Origin: Blastocatellia bacterium
Lineage (GTDB): Bacteria > Acidobacteriota > Blastocatellia > HR10 > J050
Assembly (NCBI GenBank): GCA_026985075.1
Contig: JALSQX010000022.1
Location: forward strand, 124,001-188,000
Direction of reading: 5' to 3'
Length of the DNA stretch: 64,000 nt
Within the stretch, counting starts at the first letter, position 1; each line of letters begins with the position of its first letter. A program made the position numbers and the translations under genes. The notes beneath the pieces were generated by a model. It was not told where the DNA came from. It saw only the letters and a program-made list of their open reading frames with translations, and did no database searches. Below, piece after piece: positions 33,531-42,250 of the stretch.

Positions 33531-35665
33531 TGAAGACGAGCAACGAAACCAACCGATCATCGAACATGCCGATAATTGAGCCATCTGATCATCTTCGGGT
33601 GGCCGGCCAGCGTGGGGTCTCCTCGTTCAGCCGAGGCCTCGTGATTGGAATCATGGGCTTGCTGGCGGGCTGGCCGAGCGGACTGGCCAGAGCGGAGACG
33701 GCGCCCCCGAATGGCCCTCCTCCACCCCTTCGTCGCACCTCCCGGCAAGCCCCACCCTCAGCCGCCGATACGGCTCAGGCCAAAGAACGGATGGAGCGAC
33801 GGCGGGATGCGCTCATCCTTTATACGAAGGCGTTCGAAGCCGCCCGTCATCGGAAGATGTTCCAAGCATTGGACGTGCTGCGACGGGTGATCGAACTCGA
33901 TCCTACGGCGCCGGAGCCCCACGTGACACTGGGCGAGTTCCAGTACAGCATGCGAAACATCACCCAAGCGAAGCAGGAGGCCGAGGCAGCGCTCGCTCTT
34001 GATCCTCACCACCCGGGAGCTCATAAGCTCCTCGGGCGTATCTACCGGGACGAGGCCTTAGTCAGTGGCGATGCCGACAAGGCGCGGCGAGCCATCGAGG
34101 AGTTCCAACAGGTCATCGAGCGAGATGATTCCGACGTTGAGGCCTGGCAGTCGCTGGCCGAATTGTACGAACTCACCGATCAGAAAGAGAAATCGGTCCA
34201 GGCGCTGACCCGTTGGACGAGCCTGGACCCGACGGCCGAACGAGCATTTTATGCCTTGGCGCAGTATTATTTCTCCGAAGGAAAATATCGCGAGGCGGGA
34301 GAGAATGCGGCGCGCGCGCTGTCCATTCGCCCCCTCCCCACCTATGCGATCCTTCTCGCCCGATCGCTCATGGCTCAAGGACAGACCGTCGAGGCGCTTC
34401 GGATATATCGGCAGGCCCGGGCTCGCCAACCGAACGATACGGAACTGGAAGTCCGATATGCCGAAGCGCTTATTTATGCTGGCCAATACGATGAAGCAAT
34501 TCAGATTCTACAACGGCAGCGCGAGGCCAGTCCGGGAAACGTCGAGATCGTCCGCCTGTTGGCCCAGGCGTATCGTCGAAGTGGGCGGCGGCAAGAAGCC
34601 ATTCAGACGCTGGTCAACGCCCTCCAGAATGTTGAGGTGAGTGAGAGCTTGGGTCTGCAATGGGTGCTCGCTCAAATCTACGAAGAGGTCGGTCAAACGG
34701 ATAAAGCCGTGGCCACTTATGAGAATATCCTGAACGTCGTCCTCAATCCCGACGGCAGCGTCTCGAAGTCGTATGCCAAAGCCGCCGAGGATGTCCTGAC
34801 CAGCATCGGATTGGCGTATCGTCGGGCGGGGCGACGCGAAGAAGCCATCGCCGCGTTCCGACGGATGCGAAAAGTGCTCGGACCCACCAATCCTCAGCCG
34901 GATCTCCTCATCGTGGATACCTTGATGGAGGAGGAGAAATTCAAAGCTGCCCTCGACTACGCCCGGAAGGCTGCCGACCAGTATCCCCAGAAACGCCAGT
35001 TTCGGCTCCTGGAAGCCCAGGCTCTGGCCCGGCTGGGTCGCGTCGATGAAGCCGTGGCCGTGTTGGATGGGCTGCTGACCAACTCCATCGAGGATATCGA
35101 GGTGCTCTCGACCAAGGCGATGGTCCTCATGGATGCCAGCAGGTACGAGGAGGCGAAACAGGCCCTGGAAGAAGGATTGCGCCGCGATCCCCGGAATAAC
35201 GGGCTCCTCATCCAGTTGAGCATCGTACAGGAGAAGTTGGAACAGCCCGAGAAAGCCGAAGCGACGCTCCGAGCCATTCTGGAACGCGATCCCGATAATC
35301 CGGTGGCGCTCAATAACCTCGGCTATTACTTGGCCGAGCGTGGCGAGCGCCTGGAGGAGGCGTTGGAGCTGACGCGACGGGCGGTTAACATCGTTCCCAC
35401 CGAGGGGAGCTTTCTGGACAGTCTGGGTTGGGTCTATTTTCAAATGGGGCGGCTCGATGAAGCTGAGCGATACCTCGAACGGGCGCTGAACGCCAAGCCC
35501 AATGATGCCACCATTCAGGAACATATGGGGGACTTGTACCTGCGACGGGGTCAGTTGGATCTGGCGCGTCGTGCCTTCGAGCGGGCTCTGAAATTTGCCC
35601 GCGAGAAAGCGGAACGAGCCCGCATCGAAGCCAAGCTCAAGAAGCTCATCACGCCATCGAAGTGA
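33527..35665 (+). CDS. Tetratricopeptide repeat protein, probably exported
   Basis: About 712 residues. A hydrophobic segment near residues 30-52 (SRGLVIGIMGLLAGWPSGLA) looks like a signal peptide preceded by a long N-region. It is followed by a Pro-rich stretch and at least a dozen TPR units, such as AFYALAQYYFSEGKYREAGE and NPVALNNLGYYLAERGERLE. TPR arrays are protein-binding scaffolds; no catalytic domain is visible. ATG 33527, 33530 and 33566 are alternative starts. Its stop overlaps the next start (TGATG). Confidence 0.85.
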   Translation: MMKTSNETNRSSNMPIIEPSDHLRVAGQRGVSSFSRGLVIGIMGLLAGWPSGLARAETAPPNGPPPPLRRTSRQAPPSAADTAQAKERMERRRDALILYTKAFEAARHRKMFQALDVLRRVIELDPTAPEPHVTLGEFQYSMRNITQAKQEAEAALALDPHHPGAHKLLGRIYRDEALVSGDADKARRAIEEFQQVIERDDSDVEAWQSLAELYELTDQKEKSVQALTRWTSLDPTAERAFYALAQYYFSEGKYREAGENAARALSIRPLPTYAILLARSLMAQGQTVEALRIYRQARARQPNDTELEVRYAEALIYAGQYDEAIQILQRQREASPGNVEIVRLLAQAYRRSGRRQEAIQTLVNALQNVEVSESLGLQWVLAQIYEEVGQTDKAVATYENILNVVLNPDGSVSKSYAKAAEDVLTSIGLAYRRAGRREEAIAAFRRMRKVLGPTNPQPDLLIVDTLMEEEKFKAALDYARKAADQYPQKRQFRLLEAQALARLGRVDEAVAVLDGLLTNSIEDIEVLSTKAMVLMDASRYEEAKQALEEGLRRDPRNNGLLIQLSIVQEKLEQPEKAEATLRAILERDPDNPVALNNLGYYLAERGERLEEALELTRRAVNIVPTEGSFLDSLGWVYFQMGRLDEAERYLERALNAKPNDATIQEHMGDLYLRRGQLDLARRAFERALKFAREKAERARIEAKLKKLITPSK

Positions 35666-36186
35666 TGATCCGAGAGCGTCTACACGGGGGATTCCCCTCC
35701 TTTCATGCCATGATATGGGGAACGGCCTTGCTGCTCCTCCCGCTGGCTGCCAATGAGAGGGGGCATCCCCTCTCCGATGAGCTCACCTGCCGAGCGCTCG
35801 CTCATCGCGTTCTGGAAGCCGTCAACCAGGAGCGGCGGCGGTGTGGTCTTCGCCCTCTGCGATGGAGCGCACCGCTGGCTCGGGCCGCCCAAGCTCACAG
35901 TCAAGATATGGCTGAGCGGCAGTTCCTCGGACACGTCAATCCGGATGGATACACTCCGGCCGATCGAGTGCGGCTGGCCGGCGCTCGCCATTTCCGATGG
36001 ATCGCCGAGAACGTTGGCGTACACTGGAGCGGCCCTCATCCAGCGCGGAGCGTCGTCCGGGGATGGATGGCCAGTCCTCCCCACCGCGCGAATATCCTCA
36101 ACCCGCGGTTCCGGTATACGGGGATTGGCGTCAGCGTCAGCTCGAAAGGGGCCTTTTATTTCACCGAACTCTTTGTCGATCGATGA
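35665..36186 (+). CDS. CAP (SCP/PR-1-like) domain secreted protein
   Basis: A 173-residue protein with an N-terminal hydrophobic segment (MIWGTALLLLPLAA) and a CAP domain. It shows VLEAVNQERRRCGLRPLRWS, LARAAQAHSQDMAERQFLGH, IAENVG and VRGWMASPPHRANILNPRF. The His and Glu positions of the CAP cavity are present. Bacterial CAP proteins are extracytoplasmic with poorly defined roles. It is coupled on both sides: its start overlaps the TPR stop by one base and its end overlaps ispE (ATGA). Confidence 0.88.
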   Translation: MIRERLHGGFPSFHAMIWGTALLLLPLAANERGHPLSDELTCRALAHRVLEAVNQERRRCGLRPLRWSAPLARAAQAHSQDMAERQFLGHVNPDGYTPADRVRLAGARHFRWIAENVGVHWSGPHPARSVVRGWMASPPHRANILNPRFRYTGIGVSVSSKGAFYFTELFVDR

Positions 36187-37136
36187 GGATCACCTTCCGA
36201 TCATACGCCAAGATCAACCTGACGCTCGATGTGCTCGGTCAGCGCGCCGACGGATATCATGAGGTGCGAACGATACTCCAGTCGATCGCGCTCCACGACC
36301 ATATCACTTTAGAACGAATCGACGAGGGCATAGCTGTGAGCTGCCCCGATCAATCAGTACCGGGCGATGAACAAAACATCGTGTATCGGGCGGCGGCCCT
36401 GGTGAGGGAGCGAGCGAACATCACTGCTGGAGTGCACATCTCCATCAGTAAGCGAATTCCCGTGGGCGCCGGACTGGGAGGAGGGAGCAGTAATGCGGCC
36501 ATGACGCTCCTCGGGCTGGAGAAACTCTGGAACCTCGCCTGGTCGCCAGAGGAACGGCTCGCTCTGGGAGCAACACTGGGGGCGGATGTTCCGTTCTTCC
36601 TCTATGGGGGAACGGCCATAGGGTTGGGCCGCGGCTCGGAAGTTTATCCCCTACCCGATATCAGGCTGGAGCACCTCCTCATTGTCTGGCCCGGGGTCCC
36701 CGTGTCAACCGGAGAGATCTACGCGGCATTCGATCGGCACTGGTTGACAAAATCACCCAGGCGGAGTAACATAACAGTTTCCTGTGAAACCGCCTGGCGC
36801 GCCTGGGGATACCCCCACAGATTGCTCGGCCGGGCCATCGAAGCCGGAGCGGGGAGCAACGATCTGGCTGAGGTCGTGGGTGCGCGATACCCGGAGGTCA
36901 ACCGGGTGATGGAGCGGTTACGAGAATGTCGTACAAGGTGTGTCAGGATGTCAGGCAGCGGATCGGCGGTATACGCCGTCTTTGAAACCAACGAGGATCT
37001 GCAGGCAGCGGCCGAGGCGCTCTCGAGCGAGCCTTGGCGCGTCATCCAAACCCGAACCCTCGGGCGAGCGGAGTATTGGGAAACGCTCATCGAGAAGAGA
37101 GGGATCGAGGGAGCGGCGACTCCCTATCGGCGGTGA
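36183..37136 (+). CDS. ispE: 4-diphosphocytidyl-2-C-methyl-D-erythritol kinase
   Basis: A 317-residue GHMP kinase of the MEP isoprenoid pathway that phosphorylates CDP-methylerythritol. It begins FRSYAKINLTLDVLGQRADG. The ATP loop is IPVGAGLGGGSSNAAMTLLG, followed by LGADVPFFLYGG, and the third motif is VRMSGSGSAVYAVF. ATG 36183 overlaps the CAP gene stop. The longer open frame to 35997 lies inside that gene. ispE is followed by tRNA-Gln and prs, a common bacterial neighbourhood. Confidence 0.95.
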   Translation: MRITFRSYAKINLTLDVLGQRADGYHEVRTILQSIALHDHITLERIDEGIAVSCPDQSVPGDEQNIVYRAAALVRERANITAGVHISISKRIPVGAGLGGGSSNAAMTLLGLEKLWNLAWSPEERLALGATLGADVPFFLYGGTAIGLGRGSEVYPLPDIRLEHLLIVWPGVPVSTGEIYAAFDRHWLTKSPRRSNITVSCETAWRAWGYPHRLLGRAIEAGAGSNDLAEVVGARYPEVNRVMERLRECRTRCVRMSGSGSAVYAVFETNEDLQAAAEALSSEPWRVIQTRTLGRAEYWETLIEKRGIEGAATPYRR

Positions 37137-37142
37137 TTGTGC

Positions 37143-37217
37143 TGGGGAGTGGTGTAACTGGCAACACACAGGACTTTGGATCCTGGTATCCAGGTTCGAG
37201 CCCTGGCTCCCCAGCCA
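37143..37217 (+). tRNA. tRNA-Gln (anticodon TTG), CCA encoded
   Basis: Acceptor arms TGGGGAG (37143-37149) and CTCCCCA (37207-37213) pair fully, with U1-A72 as expected for glutamine tRNA. The anticodon arm is CAGGA-CTTTGGA-TCCTG, giving TTG. The T-arm contains GGTTCGAGCC. Discriminator G and a genomic CCA (37215-37217) follow. It lies between ispE and prs. Confidence 0.95.
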
Positions 37218-37295
37218 GATTTTCGTGAGCCAAACGTCATCAACAGAGAACGATTCTGATGAGATCGTTATGCTGACTGAGCGGGGCCGGGTGTC

Positions 37296-38237
37296 ATGAA
37301 AGACATGAAAATCTTTTCTGGCAGCTCTAACCGACCGTTGGCTGAGGAAATCTGCCAGTATTTGAACCTCCCTATGGGAGAGGCCAGCTTGGGTCGGTTC
37401 AGTGATGGAGAAGTCTCATTTCAGATTCTGGAGAATGTCCGCGGAGCCGACGTATTCGTCATCCAATCGACGTGCCCCCCCGTCAACGAGCATTTGATGG
37501 AACTGCTCATCATGATCGACGCGTTCAAGCGAGCCTCGGCCGAGCGCATCACGGCTGTCATTCCCTATTTCGGCTACGCGCGGCAAGACCGGAAAGACAA
37601 GCCGCGCGTGCCGATCTCGGCCAAACTGGTCACCGATCTTCTGGAGACGGCGGGTGCCCATCGCGTGTTGACCGTAGACCTTCACGCGGGCCAGATCCAG
37701 GGATTTTTCAACATCCCCGTCGATCATCTGTTCGCGGCACCGGTGATCCTCGACTATTATCGTCGACAAGATCTGTCCAATTACGTCGTCGTTTCGCCCG
37801 ATACGGGGGGCGTGGAGCGGGCGCGGGCCTATGCCAAGCGATTGAACGTCGACCTGGCTATCATCGATAAGCGGCGCGAGCGCGCCAATGTCGCCGTGGT
37901 CATGAACGTGATCGGCGAAGTCGCCGGCCGTCACGCGCTCATCGTCGATGACATGATCGATACGGCGGGAACTCTTCAGCGGGTATCCGAAGCACTCATC
38001 GCCAATGGAGTCCGAAGCGTCCGGGTGTGTTGCACCCACGCTGTTTTCTCTGGCCCGGCGCTGGAGCGCATTGCGGCGGCGCCCATCAAAGAGGTCGTCG
38101 TCACCAATACCATCCCACCGGACGCTTGGGGCGAACGGGAACACGACAAAATCGTTTGTCTCAGCGTCGCTCCCCTGCTTGGAGAGGCGATCCGCTCGAT
38201 CCACGAGGAGACGTCGGTGAGTCGGTTGTTCATATGA
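37296..38237 (+). CDS. prs: Ribose-phosphate pyrophosphokinase
   Basis: A 313-residue cytoplasmic enzyme that makes PRPP from ribose 5-phosphate and ATP. It has KIFSGSSNRPLAEEICQYL, FSDGEVSFQILENVRGADVF, the flexible loop YARQDRKDKPR, the metal site VDLHAGQIQGFF and the PRPP loop HALIVDDMIDTAGTL. ATG 37296 is used; ATG 37305 gives the shorter family start. It is followed by rplY and pth in the common ispE-prs-rplY-pth order. Confidence 0.97.
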   Translation: MKDMKIFSGSSNRPLAEEICQYLNLPMGEASLGRFSDGEVSFQILENVRGADVFVIQSTCPPVNEHLMELLIMIDAFKRASAERITAVIPYFGYARQDRKDKPRVPISAKLVTDLLETAGAHRVLTVDLHAGQIQGFFNIPVDHLFAAPVILDYYRRQDLSNYVVVSPDTGGVERARAYAKRLNVDLAIIDKRRERANVAVVMNVIGEVAGRHALIVDDMIDTAGTLQRVSEALIANGVRSVRVCCTHAVFSGPALERIAAAPIKEVVVTNTIPPDAWGEREHDKIVCLSVAPLLGEAIRSIHEETSVSRLFI

Positions 38238-38300
38238 ACGCGGATATGGAGGAGAGGGGAATGGAAACGAACCGTTTCTGCCCCTCAGAGGAGGTCAGGC

Positions 38301-38966
38301 ATGGAAAAGCAATTGGTCATTGACGCCGAGCCGCGCACCCGCCTCGGAAAAGGCGGCGCGCGCGCCCTTCGGCGCGCGGGGAAGGTCCCCGTGGTCGTGT
38401 ATGGTGGAGATCGACGAGAGACGCTGGCTCTGGCTGTACAGGAGCGAGATCTGATGAAGATTCTTCGCAGCCCGAAGGGGTTGAATACCATTTTTCAACT
38501 CCAGCTCCAGGGCGCTACCGTCCCGGTCATCATCAAAGACTGGCAAGCCGATCCCATCAAAGGGACGCTTCTTCACGCAGACTTCGTGCGCATCGATATG
38601 ACCAAGGTCACGCGCGTACGCATCCCCGTGGAATTAGTGGGAGAACCGATCGGCGTGAAAGCTCAGGGCGGCCTTCTCGACTTCGCTACTCATCAACTGG
38701 AAGTCGAATGCCTGCCCGCTGATATTCCCGAAAGCATTCGCGTCGATGTCTCGGCGCTGGAGATCGGCGATCACATATCGGTCAAGGATCTGAACGTTGG
38801 AGAACGAATGCGTATTCTGGATGACCCTGAGCGCGTGATCGCTAGCGTCTTGGCTCCACGAGTTGAAGAAGCGCCAGCAGTCGCTCCAGTAGAAGAAGCG
38901 GTGGCCCCGGCGGCGGCCGCTCCGCCGCCGGGAGAGGCCAAACCCACTGAGGGCGGCCAAGAATGA
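38301..38966 (+). CDS. rplY: 50S ribosomal protein bL25 (Ctc form)
   Basis: A 221-residue long-form bL25 of the Ctc type. The N-terminal 5S rRNA-binding domain has the LGKGGARALRRAGKVPVVVYG motif. A TL5/Ctc beta domain follows (HADFVRIDMTKVTRVRIPVE, then LPADIPESIRVDVS), and the protein ends in an Ala/Pro/Glu-rich disordered tail. ATG 38301 has GGAGG about 8 nt upstream. Confidence 0.95.
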   Translation: MEKQLVIDAEPRTRLGKGGARALRRAGKVPVVVYGGDRRETLALAVQERDLMKILRSPKGLNTIFQLQLQGATVPVIIKDWQADPIKGTLLHADFVRIDMTKVTRVRIPVELVGEPIGVKAQGGLLDFATHQLEVECLPADIPESIRVDVSALEIGDHISVKDLNVGERMRILDDPERVIASVLAPRVEEAPAVAPVEEAVAPAAAAPPPGEAKPTEGGQE

Positions 38967-39070
38967 ACCGAGCACAGCTCCTTCCCGGAGACCAGCGGCT
39001 CATGACCCGCTGGTCCGAATGCTCGAAAGCCGTCAACAGTGGTTGGGGGAGATGAAGGTCGCCGATCGAG

Positions 39071-39637
39071 ATGACGTGGATTATCGTGGGGTTGGGGAAT
39101 CCAGGAGAAGAATACGCGCGCACGCGACACAACATTGGGTTCATGCTCGTCGATCATCTGGCCGAGCACGTGAACGTGGCTTGGGCGCTCTCGGAGTGCG
39201 AGGCTCTGATTGGCGAAACTGAGTGGCATGGTGAAACGCTGGTGCTGGCGAAACCGCAAACCTACATGAATCGGAGTGGGAGAGCCGTGGCCTGTCTCCT
39301 GGATCATTACCACGCACCGCCTCGGCGATTGATCGTGATCAGCGACGATTTTGCTCTCCCTTTGGGGACGCTTCGACTGCGCCCCAAAGGAGGTGACGGC
39401 GGGCACAAGGGGTTGAGATCGATCATCGAGGCCTTGGGAACGACCGACTTCCCGCGATTGCGCTTGGGTATCGGCCCGCGCGGGGAGGCGATCGCCGATC
39501 CGGTCGACTTCGTTCTCTCGGAGTTCAGGAAAGAGGAATGGGCCGATGTGGAAATCATGATGCAACGTGGACAGCAGGCCATCCTATTGGCCATTGAACA
39601 GGGATTGGATAGAGCCATGACCGCCTATAACTCATGA
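39071..39637 (+). CDS. pth: Peptidyl-tRNA hydrolase
   Basis: A 188-residue enzyme that frees tRNA from drop-off peptidyl-tRNA. The family N-terminus is WIIVGLGNPGEEYARTRHNIGFMLVDHL, cited here by its parts GLGNPG and the catalytic His of TRHNIGF. KPQTYMNRSG and GGDGGHKGLRSI follow. It is placed between rplY and rpsF, as in many bacteria. Confidence 0.95.
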   Translation: MTWIIVGLGNPGEEYARTRHNIGFMLVDHLAEHVNVAWALSECEALIGETEWHGETLVLAKPQTYMNRSGRAVACLLDHYHAPPRRLIVISDDFALPLGTLRLRPKGGDGGHKGLRSIIEALGTTDFPRLRLGIGPRGEAIADPVDFVLSEFRKEEWADVEIMMQRGQQAILLAIEQGLDRAMTAYNS

Positions 39638-39712
39638 ATGGGCGAGGGGCGCCCGGGAGATGAGGGAAAACCGACGCTCGTGCTCTCCGGGTCCTTCATC
39701 ATGGCTATCTCC

Positions 39713-39740
39713 TTGCTCGGGGCGCGACCCGGGCTATACA
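39713..39740 (+). promoter_or_regulatory. Candidate promoter of the rpsF-rpsR-rplI operon
   Basis: TTGCTC (39713-39718), a 16-nt GC-rich spacer and TATACA (39735-39740) precede the rpsF start by 22 nt. A strong ribosome-binding site AAAGGAGG follows at 39746-39753. Pattern-based only. Confidence 0.4.
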
Positions 39741-39762
39741 AGCCGAAAGGAGGACGAGACCA

Positions 39763-40164
39763 TTGAGAAACTATGAATTACTTTTCATCATCTCACCGCA
39801 GGTTGCCGACCATGAAGTTGACGGCGTCATCGAACAGGTCAAGAATCACCTCACCGACCTCGGGACGACCATCACCAAAGTGGAGAATCTGGGCCGTCGT
39901 AAACTAGCCTACGAAATTAATCACTTCCAGGAAGGAACCTACGCCCTCATCCAGTTCCAAAGCCAAGGTGCCGAGATCAGCGAACTGGAGCGACGGCTCC
40001 GCGTGATGGACCATGTGCTCCGTTATCTCACCGTGCGTCTCGATCGTGATTTGCGGCGCATGGCGCGGATGAAACGGAAGCGCGAGCGGCGACGAGGTGA
40101 ACACGCCCAGGCCGGTTCCCCGAAGGAACAGCGCGAGAGAAAATCGGGCGAACGCAAGAATTGA
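39763..40164 (+). CDS. rpsF: 30S ribosomal protein bS6
   Basis: A 133-residue small-subunit protein. It starts with TTG at 39763, supported by the family N-terminus MRNYELLFIISP and by AAAGGAGG upstream. It has VENLGRRKLAYEIN and a very basic, Arg/Lys-rich C-terminal tail longer than usual. It is first in a standard bS6-bS18-bL9 operon. Confidence 0.95.
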   Translation: MRNYELLFIISPQVADHEVDGVIEQVKNHLTDLGTTITKVENLGRRKLAYEINHFQEGTYALIQFQSQGAEISELERRLRVMDHVLRYLTVRLDRDLRRMARMKRKRERRRGEHAQAGSPKEQRERKSGERKN

Positions 40165-40202
40165 TCCCATCACACCGCATCCCGTGAAAAGGAGAGACGA
40201 CT

Positions 40203-40460
40203 ATGACCAATAGTACGACAACCGAACGAGTGACGACGATCCCTTATCGTTCTCGCCGACGGCGTGAATGTCGGTTCTGTAAAGAGCACGTCGATTTCAT
40301 CGATTATAAAGACGTCAAGACGTTGATGGACTTTATCCCCGAACGAGGGAAGATCCTCCCTCGCCGGCTCTCAGGCGTGTGCGCGCCCCATCAGCGGATG
40401 CTGGCGCGGGCTATCAAGCGGGCCCGCAATATGGCCTTGATTCCTTATGTCCTCGATTAA
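40203..40460 (+). CDS. rpsR: 30S ribosomal protein bS18
   Basis: An 85-residue small-subunit protein that binds bS6. It shows [31 protein letters not shown] and [19 protein letters not shown]. The CRFC pair together with GVCAPH looks like the zinc-binding form of bS18. ATG 40203 follows AAAAGGAGAGACGACT. Confidence 0.96.
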   Translation: MTNSTTTERVTTIPYRSRRRRECRFCKEHVDFIDYKDVKTLMDFIPERGKILPRRLSGVCAPHQRMLARAIKRARNMALIPYVLD

Positions 40461-40532
40461 GTGAGCAGGCGCTTTCTCGATCCTCATCGAGAGCAGAGGA
40501 AGAGACGCGCTCATCAATGAGGAGGATTGGTT

Positions 40533-41090
40533 ATGGCAACAGTGGAGGTTCTATTGAAAGAAGATGTCGAACATCTTGGCCGTCGAGGAGATATCGTCCG
40601 AGTGAAAGCCGGATATGCGCGCAACTACTTGCTCCCTCAAAATCTCGCCATGTTGGCCACGGCGTCCAACGTCAAGGCAATTGAACAAGAGCGGCAGGCG
40701 CTTCAACGGCGGGAAGCCCGGGAGCGAGAAGCCGCGAAGACCGTCGCCGAGCAGTTGAGAGAGATGCACCTGCGATTCCAGCGAAAGGTCAGCGAACAAG
40801 GCGTCTTCTACGGCTCGGTGACCGTCCAGGATATCGCCCAGGCCCTGGCCCAGCATGGGGTGAACATCGAACGTCGTCGGATTCACCTGGAAGCGCCCAT
40901 CAAAGAACCCGGATCCTATGTGGCCACCGTGAAACTGCACCGAGATGTCGTCATCGAGCTCCCGATCACGGCCGAAGCCGAGGGTCAACCCGAAAGGGCG
41001 GATGAATCCGGGGCGACGGCCCCTGACGCTGAGGAACCGTCCTCGGCCGAATCTTCAACCGAAGAGCTGGAGTCCTCCGAATCAGAATGA
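40533..41090 (+). CDS. rplI: 50S ribosomal protein bL9
   Basis: A 185-residue large-subunit protein. The N-terminal domain shows VEVLLKEDVEHLGRRGDIVR and VKAGYARNYLLPQNLA. A long connecting helix and a C-terminal domain with FYGSVTVQDIAQAL follow. An acidic Ser/Glu-rich tail of about 35 residues (EEPSSAESSTEELESSESE) extends beyond the usual end. ATG 40533 has GAGGAGG upstream. Confidence 0.95.
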   Translation: MATVEVLLKEDVEHLGRRGDIVRVKAGYARNYLLPQNLAMLATASNVKAIEQERQALQRREAREREAAKTVAEQLREMHLRFQRKVSEQGVFYGSVTVQDIAQALAQHGVNIERRRIHLEAPIKEPGSYVATVKLHRDVVIELPITAEAEGQPERADESGATAPDAEEPSSAESSTEELESSESE

Positions 41091-41122
41091 GCCCATCAAA
41101 AGCTTGCCGGGGAGGCACGAGC

Positions 41123-41164
41123 GGGGCATGCCCCGAAGATTCGGCGTCACGGAGAGTGACGCCG
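41123..41164. terminator. Hairpin pair between convergent rplI and LolA-like genes
   Basis: GGGGCATGCCCC (41123-41134) is a perfect palindrome. CGGCGTCAC (41142-41150) and GTGACGCCG (41156-41164) form a 9-bp stem with a 5-nt loop. They lie in the 108-bp gap between convergent genes and could slow or end transcription both ways, but there is no T-tract, so intrinsic termination is uncertain. Confidence 0.4.
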
Positions 41165-41198
41165 GGGGCTTGACGAGGGGTCTTAACGGGAAGACCGG

Positions 41199-41903
41199 CT
41201 ATCCGCGCAGGCGCTTGACGTGGCGAGGAAGCCGCTGGGTGAAGATGCTATCGGAAAGGTTGATGTTCACCTGCACGTCGGACAGGCGTAGGAGGGTAAC
41301 ATCCTGATTCATCTCCACGAGCTTCTGTTGCGTCGGCATCCACAACCGATGATCAACCCACAAATCGATCTGTCGATATAGCCCCTTCTCCACCCTCATC
41401 GGGGTTAATCGGAGGTGCGTTGTCCTCTGCCCCTGAAGGATCTCATCACCGAGGGTCATAACCTCATAATCGTCGGTGAGACGGGAGAAACCACCAAAGA
41501 AATAGGTCAGAAAACCGACTGACGGGTTTCCGGTGACGAGTCCCCGATGGAGTCTGCCTTCGATGGCCTGATTAATGGTCGGCTGAAACAGAACGAACTT
41601 ATTATCTCGAACAGTGATGACCCGTCGGGCCGGTTCAATGATTTCAATCCGCACCTGGATGTCTCGATTTTTCTTTCGTTTGATGTACAGGACACCCCGC
41701 TCAATGGGATCAGAAATCCCCAACTGGCCATAAATCTTCTGCTGGCTCAATGAAGCGCGCAGCGAGCGCATGTGTTGGAAGGCTTTGCTCACCCGCTCCA
41801 AAACGGAGGCCGCGATGACCTGATGACCTGCCGCCAGATGAGGTCGGGGAAGACTGACCAGCGCGAGGCTCAGCAACCAGGTGACGAGAATCCATTTTCT
41901 CAT
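41199..41903 (-). CDS. LolA-like periplasmic lipoprotein carrier
   Basis: A 234-residue protein with a signal peptide (KWILVTWLLSLALVSLPRPHLAAG) and a LolA/LolB-type fold: SKAFQHMRSLRASLSQQKIY, RGVLYIKRKKNRDIQVRIEI and the later QIDLWVDHRLWMPTQQKLVE. It also resembles the sigma-E-regulator and DUF4292 LolA-like proteins. ATG 41903 is chosen over GTG 41918. It is the last gene of a five-gene operon with an FtsX-type exporter, which supports a role in lipid or lipoprotein transfer. Confidence 0.75.
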   Translation of the reverse strand: MRKWILVTWLLSLALVSLPRPHLAAGHQVIAASVLERVSKAFQHMRSLRASLSQQKIYGQLGISDPIERGVLYIKRKKNRDIQVRIEIIEPARRVITVRDNKFVLFQPTINQAIEGRLHRGLVTGNPSVGFLTYFFGGFSRLTDDYEVMTLGDEILQGQRTTHLRLTPMRVEKGLYRQIDLWVDHRLWMPTQQKLVEMNQDVTLLRLSDVQVNINLSDSIFTQRLPRHVKRLRG

Positions 41904-41969
41904 TTTAGCGACGCTCACTCCCTCAGGCTAATTGTTAACCACACATTCTGAATTCCCTTGGCTGTTCTG

Positions 41970-42239
41970 TCAAGGTCGGATATTCGCTTTTTTACCCTCT
42001 GGGGCCTCATTGTCGTTGACGGACTTCTCCTCCGGCCTCTGAGTGGTGGCCTCGCCCGCCTCAGAAGCAGCCGGCTGCTCAACGCTGATGGGGTGGGGAG
42101 CGGGTGTGGGATGATACCACTCGCTCGGCGTCAGGAGAATGAAGGCGAGAATGAGGATGCACAGGAGATCATATTGCCACGACCCCCGAGGGTACGACCA
42201 GAGGAGAATGTTCTTCAGAATGGAGAAAACGGCTCGCAT
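41970..42239 (-). CDS. Small single-pass membrane protein, function unknown
   Basis: An 89-residue protein. The N-terminal segment ILKNILLWSYPRGSWQYD is followed by one transmembrane helix (LLCILILAFILLTP) and a Pro/Glu-rich hydrophilic tail. ATG 42239 follows GAGGGGGAAGAGC, a good ribosome-binding site. It sits inside the Lol-like operon, between the ATPase and the LolA-like gene. No family is recognised. Confidence 0.6.
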   Translation of the reverse strand: MRAVFSILKNILLWSYPRGSWQYDLLCILILAFILLTPSEWYHPTPAPHPISVEQPAASEAGEATTQRPEEKSVNDNEAPEGKKANIRP

Positions 42240-42250
42240 GCTCTTCCCCC

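Noticed and set aside
41142-41164. Classical intrinsic terminator after rplI
   Set aside because: The stem is strong but there is no run of T on either strand after it, so it is listed only as a hairpin with low confidence.
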